A DNA stretch of 64,000 nt from contig NZ_JAFCKH010000002.1 of the NCBI RefSeq assembly GCF_018130505.1, forward strand, positions 372,001-436,000. Reading direction: 5' to 3'. The notes below the pieces were generated by a model. The model saw only the letters and a list, made by a program, of their open reading frames with translations. It was not told where the DNA came from and did no database searches. The position numbers and the translations under genes are program-made. Shown here one piece after another: positions 54,521 to 63,133 of this stretch. The DNA comes from Bradyrhizobium tropiciagri (GTDB lineage: Bacteria; Pseudomonadota; Alphaproteobacteria; Rhizobiales; Xanthobacteraceae). Within the stretch, counting starts at the first letter, position 1, and every line of letters starts with the position of its first letter.

Positions 54521-54530
54521 GCAGAAAAAG

Positions 54531-55043
54531 CTACTTGAGCTGCGGCTTGTTCGAGGGACGGCGGCGATCGGCGGCGGGCTGGTAGGCGACGCGCGAGTGA
54601 TGTGCGCAATAGGGCAGGCCGGAGAGCGCCTTGCCGCCGCAGAAGAAGAATTCCGGGCTCGAGGGATCGCCGACCGGCCAGTGGCAGGTGGCCTCGTTCA
54701 ATTCGAGCAGCGACAGCCGCTGGCTCATCGGCACCACGTTGTCGTAGGCGATCGGATCCGGCTCCAGCTCGACCTCGAAGGCGTGCGCCAGCGCGGTGTT
54801 GCCGCGCGACACCGGACGCGACACCCGCATCATGTGCTGGGCGGGCCTCGCCTTGCGCGGCCGCGGCGCGGCGGTGGAGGGCGCCTTGGCGCGGCCGGAT
54901 AGGCCGAGCCGGTGCACTTTGCCGATCACGGCGTTCCGCGTCACATTGCCAAGTTCCGCCGCGATCTGGCTGGCCGACAGGCCGCTTTCCCAGAGCTTCT
55001 TAAGCTGTTCGACGCGATCGTCAGACCAGGTCAATGTCGTCAT
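54531..55043 (-). CDS. gcrA: Cell-cycle regulator GcrA
   Basis: A 170-residue protein starting MTTLTWSDDRVEQLKKLWES. The N-terminal HTH-like region continues as GLSASQIAAELGNVTRNAVI and GKVHRLGLSGRAKAP, the most conserved part of GcrA. The C-terminus has TCHWPVGDPSSPEFFFCGGK and PYCAHHSRVAYQP, which contact RNA polymerase sigma70 in Caulobacter. GcrA activates cell-cycle genes at methylated GANTC promoters. It is divergent from argD-argF-hslO, an arrangement I recall from other Alphaproteobacteria. Confidence 0.97.
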   Translation of the reverse strand: MTTLTWSDDRVEQLKKLWESGLSASQIAAELGNVTRNAVIGKVHRLGLSGRAKAPSTAAPRPRKARPAQHMMRVSRPVSRGNTALAHAFEVELEPDPIAYDNVVPMSQRLSLLELNEATCHWPVGDPSSPEFFFCGGKALSGLPYCAHHSRVAYQPAADRRRPSNKPQLK

Positions 55044-55384
55044 CGCTTCTTCCCTTCGCAGAGCGCCGGCCAGGCAATGGGGGCGCTGCGGGCCAATTCC
55101 GTCAAAAAATCCCTGCGGTCAGAATCCCTTAACCCTCGCCGGGCGCGCTGTTCGCCCGAACGTTTTACGCAGAAACAAAGGTTACTTAGAGGGTCCAGTA
55201 CCGCCGCACGAGATGTCGTACCCGACAGGCCAAACGCTACAATATGGCGTGACTCTGGCGCAAGAGTCCGCGGCTGCGCGTCCACATGTTCCCACACTTA
55301 AGCCTTGCAATCAGGCTTTTCCACCGCACCGGAATAATCCGGATTGCGCGCGTTTCGCCGCGTGGCAAGGCCCTTTCGTGACGA

Positions 55385-55412
55385 TTGACACGGACCGGGC
55401 GCAGCCTAGAAT
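55385..55412 (+). promoter_or_regulatory. Sigma70-like promoter before argD
   Basis: TTGACA at 55385-55390 and TAGAAT at 55407-55412, 16 bp apart. A start near 55419 is expected. The rest of the 482-bp gap 55044-55525 holds no gene I can support; its gcrA-side half should hold the gcrA promoter. Confidence 0.6.
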
Positions 55413-55420
55413 GCCTTTTA

Positions 55421-55453
55421 CGTGCCGCCCGAAAGCGGCACGTTTTGTTTTTT
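55421..55453 (+). terminator. Rho-independent terminator or attenuator before argD
   Basis: A perfect 8-bp stem, CGTGCCGC and GCGGCACG, with a CCGAAA loop, followed by TTTTGTTTTTT. It lies immediately after the promoter at 55385-55412 and 73 bp before argD. Confidence 0.75.
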
Positions 55454-55525
55454 CGAAGCTGGCCGTTGCTGCGCTGGCATCAAGGCGCGCGGCAATTGGC
55501 GGCTTCAAACCCGTCAGTGATCGCC

Positions 55526-56731
55526 ATGACCAACAGCACTGCCTCGCATCTGCTCCCCGTCTTCGCCAGGGTCGACCTCGGTTTCGAGCGCGGTGAGGGC
55601 GCCTGGTTGATCGCAACCAACGGCGACCGTTATCTCGATTTCACCTCGGGCGTCGCGGTGAACGCGCTCGGGCACGCCCACCCGCATCTGGTCAAGGCGC
55701 TGCAGGAACAGGCGACCAAGCTCTGGCACATGTCGAACCTGTTCAAGAGCCCGGACGGCGAGGTGCTGGCCGCGCGGCTCTGCGAGCAGAGCTTTGCCGA
55801 CTTCGTGTTCTTCTGCAATTCCGGCGCGGAGGCAATGGAGGGCGTGATCAAGCTGGTCCGCCACCATCATTTCTCCAAGGGACATGGCGAGCGCTACCGC
55901 ATCATCACCTTCGAGGGCGCGTTCCACGGCCGCACGCTCGGCACGCTCGCCGCTACCGGCTCGGCCAAATATCTCGAGGGCTTCGGCCCGCCGATGGACG
56001 GTTTCGACCAGGTGCCGCATGGCGACATCGAGGCGGTGAAGAAGGCGATCGGCCCGCACACTGCCGGCATCCTGATCGAGCCGGTGCAGGGCGAGGGCGG
56101 CGTGCGCTCTGCGCCGCAGGCCTTCTTCAAGGCGCTGCGCCAGCTCTGCGACGAGCACGGCCTGCTGCTCGCCTTCGACGAGGTGCAGACCGGCATGGGC
56201 CGCACCGGCGAATTGTTCGCCTACAAGCGCACTGGTGTGACGCCGGACGTGATGTCGCTGGCCAAGGCGCTCGGCGGCGGGTTCCCGATCGGCGCGGTGC
56301 TGGCGAGCGCCAACGCCGCGGAAGGCATGGCGCCCGGCTCGCACGGCTCGACCTTCGGGGGCAATCCGCTGGCGGTGGCTGCGGCCAATGCCGTGCTCGA
56401 CGTCATGCTCAAGCCCGGCTTCTTCGAGCACGTGCAGAAGATGTCGCTGCTGCTCAAGCAGAAGCTCGCCTCCGTGGTCGACCGCTATCCGTCGGTGCTG
56501 TCCGAAGTGCGCGGCGAGGGCCTGTTGATCGGCGTCAAGGCCGTGGTGCCTTCGGGCGACCTGATTGCGGCGCTGCGCGGCGAAAAGCTGCTCACCGTCG
56601 GCGCCGGCGACAACGTCGTGCGCTTCCTGGCACCGCTGATCGTCACCGAGGCCGAGATCGACCACTCGATCGCCGCGCTGGAGCGCGCCTGCGCCACACT
56701 GTCGGCGCAGCCGAAGAAGGCGGCGGGGTAA
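55526..56731 (+). CDS. argD: Acetylornithine aminotransferase
   Basis: A 401-residue class III PLP aminotransferase starting at [20 protein letters not shown]; a longer frame crosses the upstream terminator and is not coding. Seen: [49 protein letters not shown] and the PLP-lysine region [15 protein letters not shown]. It converts N-acetylglutamate semialdehyde to N-acetylornithine in arginine synthesis. Its stop overlaps the argF start by one base (TAATG), so both are coupled. Confidence 0.95.
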   Translation: MTNSTASHLLPVFARVDLGFERGEGAWLIATNGDRYLDFTSGVAVNALGHAHPHLVKALQEQATKLWHMSNLFKSPDGEVLAARLCEQSFADFVFFCNSGAEAMEGVIKLVRHHHFSKGHGERYRIITFEGAFHGRTLGTLAATGSAKYLEGFGPPMDGFDQVPHGDIEAVKKAIGPHTAGILIEPVQGEGGVRSAPQAFFKALRQLCDEHGLLLAFDEVQTGMGRTGELFAYKRTGVTPDVMSLAKALGGGFPIGAVLASANAAEGMAPGSHGSTFGGNPLAVAAANAVLDVMLKPGFFEHVQKMSLLLKQKLASVVDRYPSVLSEVRGEGLLIGVKAVVPSGDLIAALRGEKLLTVGAGDNVVRFLAPLIVTEAEIDHSIAALERACATLSAQPKKAAG

Positions 56732-57657
56732 TGAGCAAGCCCGTGCGTCACTTCCTCGATATCAACGAATTGCCGCTCGCCGAGCTGCGCAACATGCTCT
56801 CGGCCGGCGCTGCCATGAAGGCGAAACTGAAGGCTCACGAGAAGGGCAAGAGGCCGCTCGAGGGCAAGACCCTGGCGATGATCTTCGAGCGTCCGTCGAC
56901 CCGCACGCGGGTGTCGTTCGACGTCGGCATGCGCCAGCTCGGCGGCGAGTCCATCATGCTGACGGGCGCCGAGATGCAGCTCGGCCGCGGCGAGACCATC
57001 GCCGACACCGCGCGCGTGCTGTCGCGCTATGTCGATGCGATCATGATCCGCATCCTCAACCACGATGCGCTGCTCGAGCTTGCCGCCCACGCCACCGTGC
57101 CCGTGATCAACGGGCTGACCCGGCGCTCGCATCCCTGCCAGGTGATGGCCGACCTCATGACCTATGAGGAGAACCGCGGCTCGATCGAGGGCAGGACGGT
57201 GGCCTGGACCGGCGACGACAACAACGTGCTGGCCTCCTGGGCGCACGCCGCCGAACGCTTCAAGTTCCAGCTCAACGTCGCGACCCCGCCGGAACTCGCG
57301 CCGAAGAAGCCGATGCGCGACTGGATCAAGGCGACCAATGCGCCGATCATGCTCGGCACCGATCCGGAGGCCGCGGTGCGCGGCGCCGACTGCGTCGTCA
57401 CCGACACCTGGGTGTCGATGGGCGACAAGGAGGGCGAGCATCGCCACAACGTGCTGCGCCCCTATCAGGTCAATGCCAAGCTGATGTCGCTGGCCAAGCC
57501 CGATGCGCTGTTCATGCACTGCCTGCCCGCACATCGTGGCGAGGAGGTCACCGACGAGGTGATCGACGGCCCGCAATCGGTGGTGTTCGACGAGGCCGAA
57601 AACCGCCTGCATGCGCAGAAGGGCATCCTGGCCTGGTGTTTCGACGCGGTCGCGTAG
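56731..57657 (+). CDS. argF: Ornithine carbamoyltransferase
   Basis: A 308-residue enzyme. Carbamoyl-phosphate site: [16 protein letters not shown]; ornithine side: [15 protein letters not shown], and [19 protein letters not shown]. It makes citrulline from ornithine and carbamoyl phosphate. It is translationally coupled to argD; hslO follows after a family C repeat. Confidence 0.96.
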   Translation: MSKPVRHFLDINELPLAELRNMLSAGAAMKAKLKAHEKGKRPLEGKTLAMIFERPSTRTRVSFDVGMRQLGGESIMLTGAEMQLGRGETIADTARVLSRYVDAIMIRILNHDALLELAAHATVPVINGLTRRSHPCQVMADLMTYEENRGSIEGRTVAWTGDDNNVLASWAHAAERFKFQLNVATPPELAPKKPMRDWIKATNAPIMLGTDPEAAVRGADCVVTDTWVSMGDKEGEHRHNVLRPYQVNAKLMSLAKPDALFMHCLPAHRGEEVTDEVIDGPQSVVFDEAENRLHAQKGILAWCFDAVA

Positions 57658-57672
57658 CGCCAAGAAAATGCT

Positions 57673-57791
57673 GTCGTCCCGGCGAAAGCCGGGACCCATA
57701 AGCCGCGGCCCGCGAAAAAGGCACAAGGGGAGACGCCTTGTGTCACGACAAAATCCTGTGGTTATGCGTCCCTGCTTTCGCAGGGACGACG
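57673..57791. repeat. Palindromic repeat, family C
   Basis: Starts GTCGTCCCGGCGAAAGCCGG and ends CTTTCGCAGGGACGAC, with a GGGACCCATAA inner part. It fills the argF-hslO gap. Confidence 0.8.
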
Positions 57792-57851
57792 TCGACCTTG
57801 GGTATGCTGAACCCCCTTTATTTCATGGTCCGAGACCCCAGATAGAGCGCC

Positions 57852-58853
57852 ATGGTTTCACAATCCCCCGACATCAAAATCCAGGCCGAGGCGCCGGTTC
57901 GCGCGCCCTCGGCGGTTCCTGTTGACGATGCCGTGCTGGCCTTCGAGGTCGGCGCGCTGGACTTGCGCGGGCGCCTGACCCGGCTCGGCCCGGCGCTCGA
58001 CGAGATCCTGCACAAGCACGATTATCCGCCCGCGGTCGGCAAGCTGCTCGGCGAGGCCATCGTGCTGACGACCTTGCTCGGTTCGTCCGTCAAGTTCGAG
58101 GGCCGCTTCATCCTGCAGACCCGGACCGAGGGCCCGGTGTCGCTGCTGATCGTCGATTTCCAGGCGCCGGACCGGTTGCGCGCCTATGCGCGCTACGACA
58201 AGGCGCAGCTCAAGGACGGCCAGAGCTCGGGCGAATTGCTCGGCAAGGGCCATCTGGCGATGACCATCGACCAGGGCTCCAACACCAGCCGTTACCAAGG
58301 GCTGGTGGCGCTCGATGGCGGCAGCCTGGAAGATGCCGCCCATGAATATTTCCTGCGCTCCGAGCAGATCCCGACCCGGGTTCGGCTAGCGGTCGGCGAG
58401 GAAATGCGCGGCGGGGAGCGCGGTAAGCTGCACTGGCGCGCCGGCGGCATCCTGCTGCAGTTCCTGCCGAAGTCGCCCGAGCGCGCCAAGCAGGCCGACC
58501 TGCATCCCGGCGACGCGCCGGAAGGCACCGTCACCCACTCGGTGCCGGATGACGACGCCTGGGTCGAGGGCCAGTCGCTGATCTCGACGGTGGAAGACGT
58601 CGAGCTGATTGATCCGGACCTGTCCGGCGAGCGGCTGCTGTACCGCCTGTTCCACGAACGCGGCGTCCGCGTCTTCGCTCCGCAATCGCTGCGTGCGCAG
58701 TGCTCCTGCTCGCGCGATGCGGTGTCCGCGATGCTGAAGAGTTTTGCTCCCAAGGACCGCGCCGACATGGTCAAGGACGGCAAGGTCGTCGTCACCTGCG
58801 AGTTCTGCTCGTCGGTGTACGAATTCACGCCGGACGAAGCGGGCGTGGAGTAG
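57852..58853 (+). CDS. hslO: Redox-regulated chaperone Hsp33
   Basis: A 333-residue protein. The C-terminal zinc switch is CSCSRD and CEFCSSVYEF (CxC and CxxC), oxidation of which activates the holdase. The N-terminal domain has LGEAIVLTTLLGSSVKFEGR and HLAMTIDQGSNTSRYQGLVAL. It protects proteins during oxidative stress in the cytoplasm. The position after argF is, as I recall, common in this lineage. Confidence 0.95.
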   Translation: MVSQSPDIKIQAEAPVRAPSAVPVDDAVLAFEVGALDLRGRLTRLGPALDEILHKHDYPPAVGKLLGEAIVLTTLLGSSVKFEGRFILQTRTEGPVSLLIVDFQAPDRLRAYARYDKAQLKDGQSSGELLGKGHLAMTIDQGSNTSRYQGLVALDGGSLEDAAHEYFLRSEQIPTRVRLAVGEEMRGGERGKLHWRAGGILLQFLPKSPERAKQADLHPGDAPEGTVTHSVPDDDAWVEGQSLISTVEDVELIDPDLSGERLLYRLFHERGVRVFAPQSLRAQCSCSRDAVSAMLKSFAPKDRADMVKDGKVVVTCEFCSSVYEFTPDEAGVE

Positions 58854-58867
58854 GGCGCACTCGCTCC

Positions 58868-58955
58868 GTAGCCCGGATGGAGCGCAGCGTAATCCGGGAC
58901 CGCGCCAACCGCGGATGGCCCTGCCCCGGATTGCGCTGCGCTCCATCCGGGCTAC
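58868..58955. repeat. Palindromic repeat, family A
   Basis: Begins GTAGCCCGGATGGAGCGCAG and ends CATCCGGGCTAC, between the convergent hslO and apaG genes. Confidence 0.85.
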
Positions 58956-58977
58956 GGCACTGCCGTTGCGGCTCGCG

Positions 58978-59376
58978 TCAGTTCAAAACCCTTTTCCCGT
59001 CCGGGCTCGGGCTGTCCAGCGAGAATGTCGGCACGTCGATGTCGAAACGTTCGCCGCTTTCGCTGACCATCTGGTAGCTGCCGGTCATGAAGCCGGAGGC
59101 GGTCGGCAGCGGCACGCCGGAGGTGTATTCGAAGCGCTCGCCGGGCGCGAGCGTCGGCTGCTCGCCGACCACGCCCTCGCCGCGGACCTCCTGCCTGCGG
59201 CCGGTGGCGTCGGTGATGATCCAGTGCCGCGTGCGCAGTTGCACCGTCTCGGGTCCGGAATTGGTGATCACGATCGTATACGACCAGAAATACTCGGGCT
59301 TCTGGGCCGAGGAGCGTTCCGGCATGAAGTTCGGCTCCACGGTCACTTCGATCTGGCGGGTCACGGCACGGTACAT
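58978..59376 (-). CDS. apaG: ApaG protein
   Basis: A 132-residue protein starting at MYRAVTRQIEVTVEPNFMPE; a TTG three codons earlier is the alternative. The FN3-like ApaG fold shows as YTIVITNSGPETVQLRTRHW, GEGVVGEQPTLAPGERFEYT and GSYQMVSESGERFDIDVP. The cellular role is not settled; links to Co/Mg resistance and diadenosine tetraphosphate metabolism have been reported in enterics. It is convergent with hslO. Confidence 0.93.
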   Translation of the reverse strand: MYRAVTRQIEVTVEPNFMPERSSAQKPEYFWSYTIVITNSGPETVQLRTRHWIITDATGRRQEVRGEGVVGEQPTLAPGERFEYTSGVPLPTASGFMTGSYQMVSESGERFDIDVPTFSLDSPSPDGKRVLN

Positions 59377-59662
59377 CAGGCTCAATCCGGTGGTCTCAAG
59401 GCACGATCGGCAAGCGTGGCGCGGCTTCCCGTTTCGATCCTGCTCAAACAGACCGCCATCATAGCGAATTGATCCACCGGAACCAATCGCTTGGCGGGCC
59501 GTGAAACACCGGCCCGAAACGCCCGCCTTTGGTTTCGCCGCATCGCGGTTTCAACATAGTTCCGTCCTAAAGCCCGCCGCACTCAACGCTTTGTCCGCAA
59601 ATCGCGGGCCGATATTATCCCTTCAGGGCGAGCCGGATTCCGGAAGGCCGCTTTGGTGTCTG

Positions 59663-60922
59663 ATGAGCTCGATTGCCGATCCCATAGCCGGTTCGCCGGT
59701 GGCTGAGGCCAAAGCCAAAAGCGAGGCCAAGGCGAAGGCCGCGGCGGCCTCGCCGGCGATCACGCTGCCGGCGGCGGGCGAGCGCGAGCTGCGGCTCGAT
59801 CTGTTTCGCGGCCTCGCGCTGTGGCTGATCTTCATCGATCATCTGCCGACCAATCTCCTGACCTGGCTGACCATCCGCAACTACGGCTTCTCGGACGCCA
59901 CCGAGATCTTCATCTTCATATCCGGCTACACCGCGGCCTTCGTCTATGGCCGCGCCATGCTGGAGGCCGGTTTCGTGGTCGCGACCGCGCGGATCCTGCG
60001 CCGGGTCTGGCAGATCTATGTCGCGCATGTCTTCCTGTTCACGATCTTCCTCGCCGAGATCTCCTATGTCGCGACCTCGTTCGAGAACCCGCTGTACAGC
60101 GAGGAAATGGGGATCATGGATTTCCTCAAGCAGCCCGACGTCACCATCGTGCAGGCGCTGCTGCTGCGCTTCCGTCCCGTCAACATGGACGTGCTGCCGC
60201 TCTATATCGTCTTGATGCTGTTCCTGCCGCTGATCCTGTGGCTGATGAAATGGAAGCCCGACATCACGCTTGGCCTGTCGGTCCTGCTCTACGCGGTGAC
60301 CTGGCAGTTCGATCTCTATCTGTCGGCCTATCCGAACGGCGTATGGGCGTTCAATCCGTTCGCCTGGCAATTGCTGTTCGTGTTCGGCGCCTGGTGCGCG
60401 CTCGGCGGCGCGCGGCGGATGTCCCGTATCCTGTCGTCGAACGTCACGATGTGGCTCTGCATCGCCTATCTCGTCGCCGCGTTCTTCGTGACGCTGACCT
60501 GGCACGTGCCGCAGCTCGGCCACATCATGCCGAAGGTGATCGAGCAGTGGATGTATCCGATCAACAAGACCGACCTCGACGTGCTGCGCTTCGCGCACTT
60601 CCTGGCGCTCGCCGCGCTGACCGTGCGCTTCCTGCCCAAGGACTGGCCGGGGCTGAAATCGCGCTGGCTGCGACCTTTGATCCTGTGTGGCCAGCATTCG
60701 CTTGAGATATTCTGCCTCGGGGTGTTCCTCGCCTTCGCCGGTCATTTCGTGCTCGCCGAGGTGTCGGGCGGTGCTGCGCTGCACGCCTTGATCAGCGTCA
60801 GCGGCATCCTCATCATGTCGGGCATGGCGTGGATCATTTCGTGGTACAAGCACTCCGCCGACAAAGGCGCCTCGCGTAAGGGCGCCGGCGGCAACGCCGA
60901 TCTGGCGGGAGGGGGAGCATGA
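59663..60922 (+). CDS. opgC: OpgC-type membrane acyltransferase
   Basis: A 419-residue inner-membrane protein started at MSSIADPIAGSPVAEA; an Ala/Lys-rich cytoplasmic lead is followed by about ten helices. The OpgC signature is LRLDLFRGLALWLIFIDHLP and NYGFSDATEIFIFISGYTAA. OpgC proteins add substituents such as succinyl groups to osmoregulated periplasmic glucans. Its 3' end overlaps the next gene by 4 bases, tying it to the two SGNH-type proteins that follow. The 286-bp gap before it (59377-59662) holds no gene I can support. Confidence 0.88.
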   Translation: MSSIADPIAGSPVAEAKAKSEAKAKAAAASPAITLPAAGERELRLDLFRGLALWLIFIDHLPTNLLTWLTIRNYGFSDATEIFIFISGYTAAFVYGRAMLEAGFVVATARILRRVWQIYVAHVFLFTIFLAEISYVATSFENPLYSEEMGIMDFLKQPDVTIVQALLLRFRPVNMDVLPLYIVLMLFLPLILWLMKWKPDITLGLSVLLYAVTWQFDLYLSAYPNGVWAFNPFAWQLLFVFGAWCALGGARRMSRILSSNVTMWLCIAYLVAAFFVTLTWHVPQLGHIMPKVIEQWMYPINKTDLDVLRFAHFLALAALTVRFLPKDWPGLKSRWLRPLILCGQHSLEIFCLGVFLAFAGHFVLAEVSGGAALHALISVSGILIMSGMAWIISWYKHSADKGASRKGAGGNADLAGGGA

Positions 60923-61698
60923 AGTCCGCGTGGACGATGCTGGGCCTGACGCTGCCCGCCGCCTGCCTGGCGGCCGTTCTGGCAGCCGCGCCCGCGCGCG
61001 CCGGCGAGACCGCTGCCGAGCCGCCCGCGCCCTGCGAGGTGCCCGCCTATCTGATGACCACCGAGAGCTCGCTGCCGAAGGTGGCGGACGCCGTGAAGGC
61101 GAACCAGCCGCTGAACGTGCTGGTGGTGGGCAGCCGCTCCTCGACCATCGCCGGCAACGAGGCCAGCGCCTACCCGGCCAAGCTGCAGGCCGCGCTGAAG
61201 GAAGCGCTGCCCTCGGCGACCATCGATCTATCCGTAGAACTACAGGGAAAGAGCACCGCCGAGGAGACCGTAGGCACGCTCGTTAAGCTTGTTGAGGCCA
61301 AAAAGCCTACTTTGGTTATCTGGCAGACCGGAACCGTAGATGCTATGCGAGCGATCGATCCGGACGATTTCCGCACCGCCATCGACGATGGCGTCGTTGC
61401 GCTGCAAAAGGCCGGGACGGATGTGGTGCTGGTCAATCTGCAATACAGCCCGCGGACCGAGACGATGATTTCTGCGCCGCCCTATCTCGACAACATGAAG
61501 GTGGTGGCGCAGCAGCACGACGTTCCGCTGTTCGACCGCTTCGCGATCATGAAGCAGTGGAGCGATGCGGGCTATTTCGACTTGTTCAGCACCTCGCATG
61601 GTGTCGACCTGGCCAAGAAGGTTCATGCCTGTCTCGGCCGCGCCCTGGCGAAATTCGTGATCGATGCGGCCCATCTCGGCCCGGTGCAGCAGAACTAG
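60919..61698 (+). CDS. Exported SGNH-hydrolase-like protein with degenerate active site
   Basis: A 259-residue protein with a signal peptide (cut near ARAGE), coupled to opgC by a 4-base overlap. Aligned with the 61871-62902 paralogue, block I reads VVGSRSST, block II keeps a Gly (LQGKST), block III reads WQTGTVDA (Asn lost) and block V reads STSHGVDLAK instead of SDGLHMND, so the usual Asn, Asp and His are missing. It may bind glucan without cleaving it or act as a partner of OpgC. Codons at about 61224-61359 are unusually A/T-rich (many CTA, GTA, GTT, GGA) compared with the rest. Confidence 0.75.
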   Translation: MKSAWTMLGLTLPAACLAAVLAAAPARAGETAAEPPAPCEVPAYLMTTESSLPKVADAVKANQPLNVLVVGSRSSTIAGNEASAYPAKLQAALKEALPSATIDLSVELQGKSTAEETVGTLVKLVEAKKPTLVIWQTGTVDAMRAIDPDDFRTAIDDGVVALQKAGTDVVLVNLQYSPRTETMISAPPYLDNMKVVAQQHDVPLFDRFAIMKQWSDAGYFDLFSTSHGVDLAKKVHACLGRALAKFVIDAAHLGPVQQN

Positions 61699-61793
61699 AG
61701 CATGATGGGGAGCGGCTTTCCGGAAAGATCATGCTTAACGACGAGAGCATGATCCGGAGTAGTGCGGAGCAGTTTTCCGAAACGGACCATGCT
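61698..61793. repeat. Two palindromic repeats, family F
   Basis: Two copies in series: AGCATGATGGGGAGCGGCTT to AAGATCATGCT (61698-61735), and GAGCATGATCCGGAGTAGTG to GGACCATGCT (61745-61793). They separate the two SGNH-type genes. Confidence 0.7.
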
Positions 61794-61870
61794 AGAACCA
61801 CGAGCCAATGCGCGATGACGGTTCAACCCGATCGCGTCGCGCCTTGGAGTGTATCGAGGAAGTCGAGTTG

Positions 61871-62902
61871 ATGCGTTTTAACTTCCCTTTTCGTGCAACC
61901 ACATGGCAGCGCGCATGCGCCGTTGCGACACTCGCGCTGCTCGCGCTGCTCGTGCCGGTCACGACCGCCCCGTCGCGCGCGCAGACCGCACCGTCGGGCC
62001 AGCACGCGACGCTGCTGCCGGGCGCCAAGCTCGAGGCGGCGAAGCCTGACGCCGAAAAACCCGCCGCTACGGCGACCACCGGCATCGCTGCCGCGCAACC
62101 CGGCATCGCTGCCAAAACCATCGACAAGACCATCGATAAAGTGAAGCAGGTCGCGAGGTCGGCCAGCGACATCTTCCACCGCGTGCCGTGCACGCAGCCC
62201 AAGGGCGTGGCGAACACCACCGGCTCGCTGCCGCATGTCGCGGCCAAGCTCGCCGCCGGCAAGCCGGTCGTCATCATCGCGTTCGGCTCGTCGTCGACCG
62301 AGGGCTACGGCTCGTCGGCGCCGGAGTTCACCTATCCGAACCGGCTCGCCGCGCAGCTGAAGCGTCAATATCCCTCCGCCGACATCACCGTCGTCAACCG
62401 TGGCAGGGGCGGCGAGGACGCGCGCGAGATGATGAAGCGGCTGCAGACCGAGGTGATCGACGTGCATCCGGACATGGTGATCTGGCAGGTCGGCACCAAC
62501 GCGCTGCTGCGCAACCTCGATCCGGCCGAGACCGAGAAGCAGGTCGAGGATGGCGTCGCGCGCATCCAGGCCGCCGGCGCCGACGTCGTGCTGGTCGATC
62601 CGCAATATTCGCCGCGCGTCACCGAGCGTCCGGAGAGCGCGCGCGGCATGGTGAAGCTGCTCGGCCGCATCGCCGCGCTGCGCCATGTCGGCCTGTTCCC
62701 GCGCTTCGAGGTGATGCGCGACTGGCACGAGCGGCAGGCGATCCCGATCAACGATTTCGTCACGTCCGACGGCCTGCACATGAACGACTGGGGCTACGCC
62801 TGCTTCGCGCAATTGCTCGGCGACGACATCATCCGCTCGGTCGGCGCGATCAAGCTCGGCGTCAACGTGCCCGCGGACGTGCGGACCTACCGGCCGATGT
62901 GA
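61871..62902 (+). CDS. Exported SGNH/GDSL-family hydrolase
   Basis: A 343-residue protein starting at MRFNFPFRATTWQRACAVAT with a signal peptide cut near SRAQT. A Lys/Ala-rich segment follows, then the SGNH domain: block I IAFGSSSTEGYGSS (nucleophile Ser), block II NRGRGGEDAREM (Gly), block III WQVGTNALLR (Asn) and block V TSDGLHMNDWGY (Asp, His). All catalytic residues are present. It is likely a periplasmic esterase or acyltransferase acting on glycans, by analogy with SGNH acyltransferase partners; opgC upstream supports periplasmic glucan modification. Confidence 0.83.
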   Translation: MRFNFPFRATTWQRACAVATLALLALLVPVTTAPSRAQTAPSGQHATLLPGAKLEAAKPDAEKPAATATTGIAAAQPGIAAKTIDKTIDKVKQVARSASDIFHRVPCTQPKGVANTTGSLPHVAAKLAAGKPVVIIAFGSSSTEGYGSSAPEFTYPNRLAAQLKRQYPSADITVVNRGRGGEDAREMMKRLQTEVIDVHPDMVIWQVGTNALLRNLDPAETEKQVEDGVARIQAAGADVVLVDPQYSPRVTERPESARGMVKLLGRIAALRHVGLFPRFEVMRDWHERQAIPINDFVTSDGLHMNDWGYACFAQLLGDDIIRSVGAIKLGVNVPADVRTYRPM

Positions 62903-62931
62903 GCGGGCTTATTCCGCTCGCTCCATTCTTT

Positions 62932-63036
62932 CACCGTCACCCTGAGGAGGCCGCGTAGCGGCCGTCTCGAAGGGTCGACGGCCCGGCCGGTGGCCGTCCA
63001 TCCTTCAAGACGCGCTGCGCGCTCCTCAGGATGACG
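62932..63036. repeat. Palindromic repeat, family D
   Basis: A second copy of the 31031-31132 element: CACCGTCACCCTGAGGAGGC ... GCGCTGCGCGCTCCTCAGG. Confidence 0.85.
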
Positions 63037-63133
63037 GTCTGATACTGTAACCGTGACGCCAGCAGCTTGACCTCGCCCCGGTAATCCGCTCCCTTTGGCC
63101 TCGAACCATCACCTTCGCCCAGGGAGACCGCCC

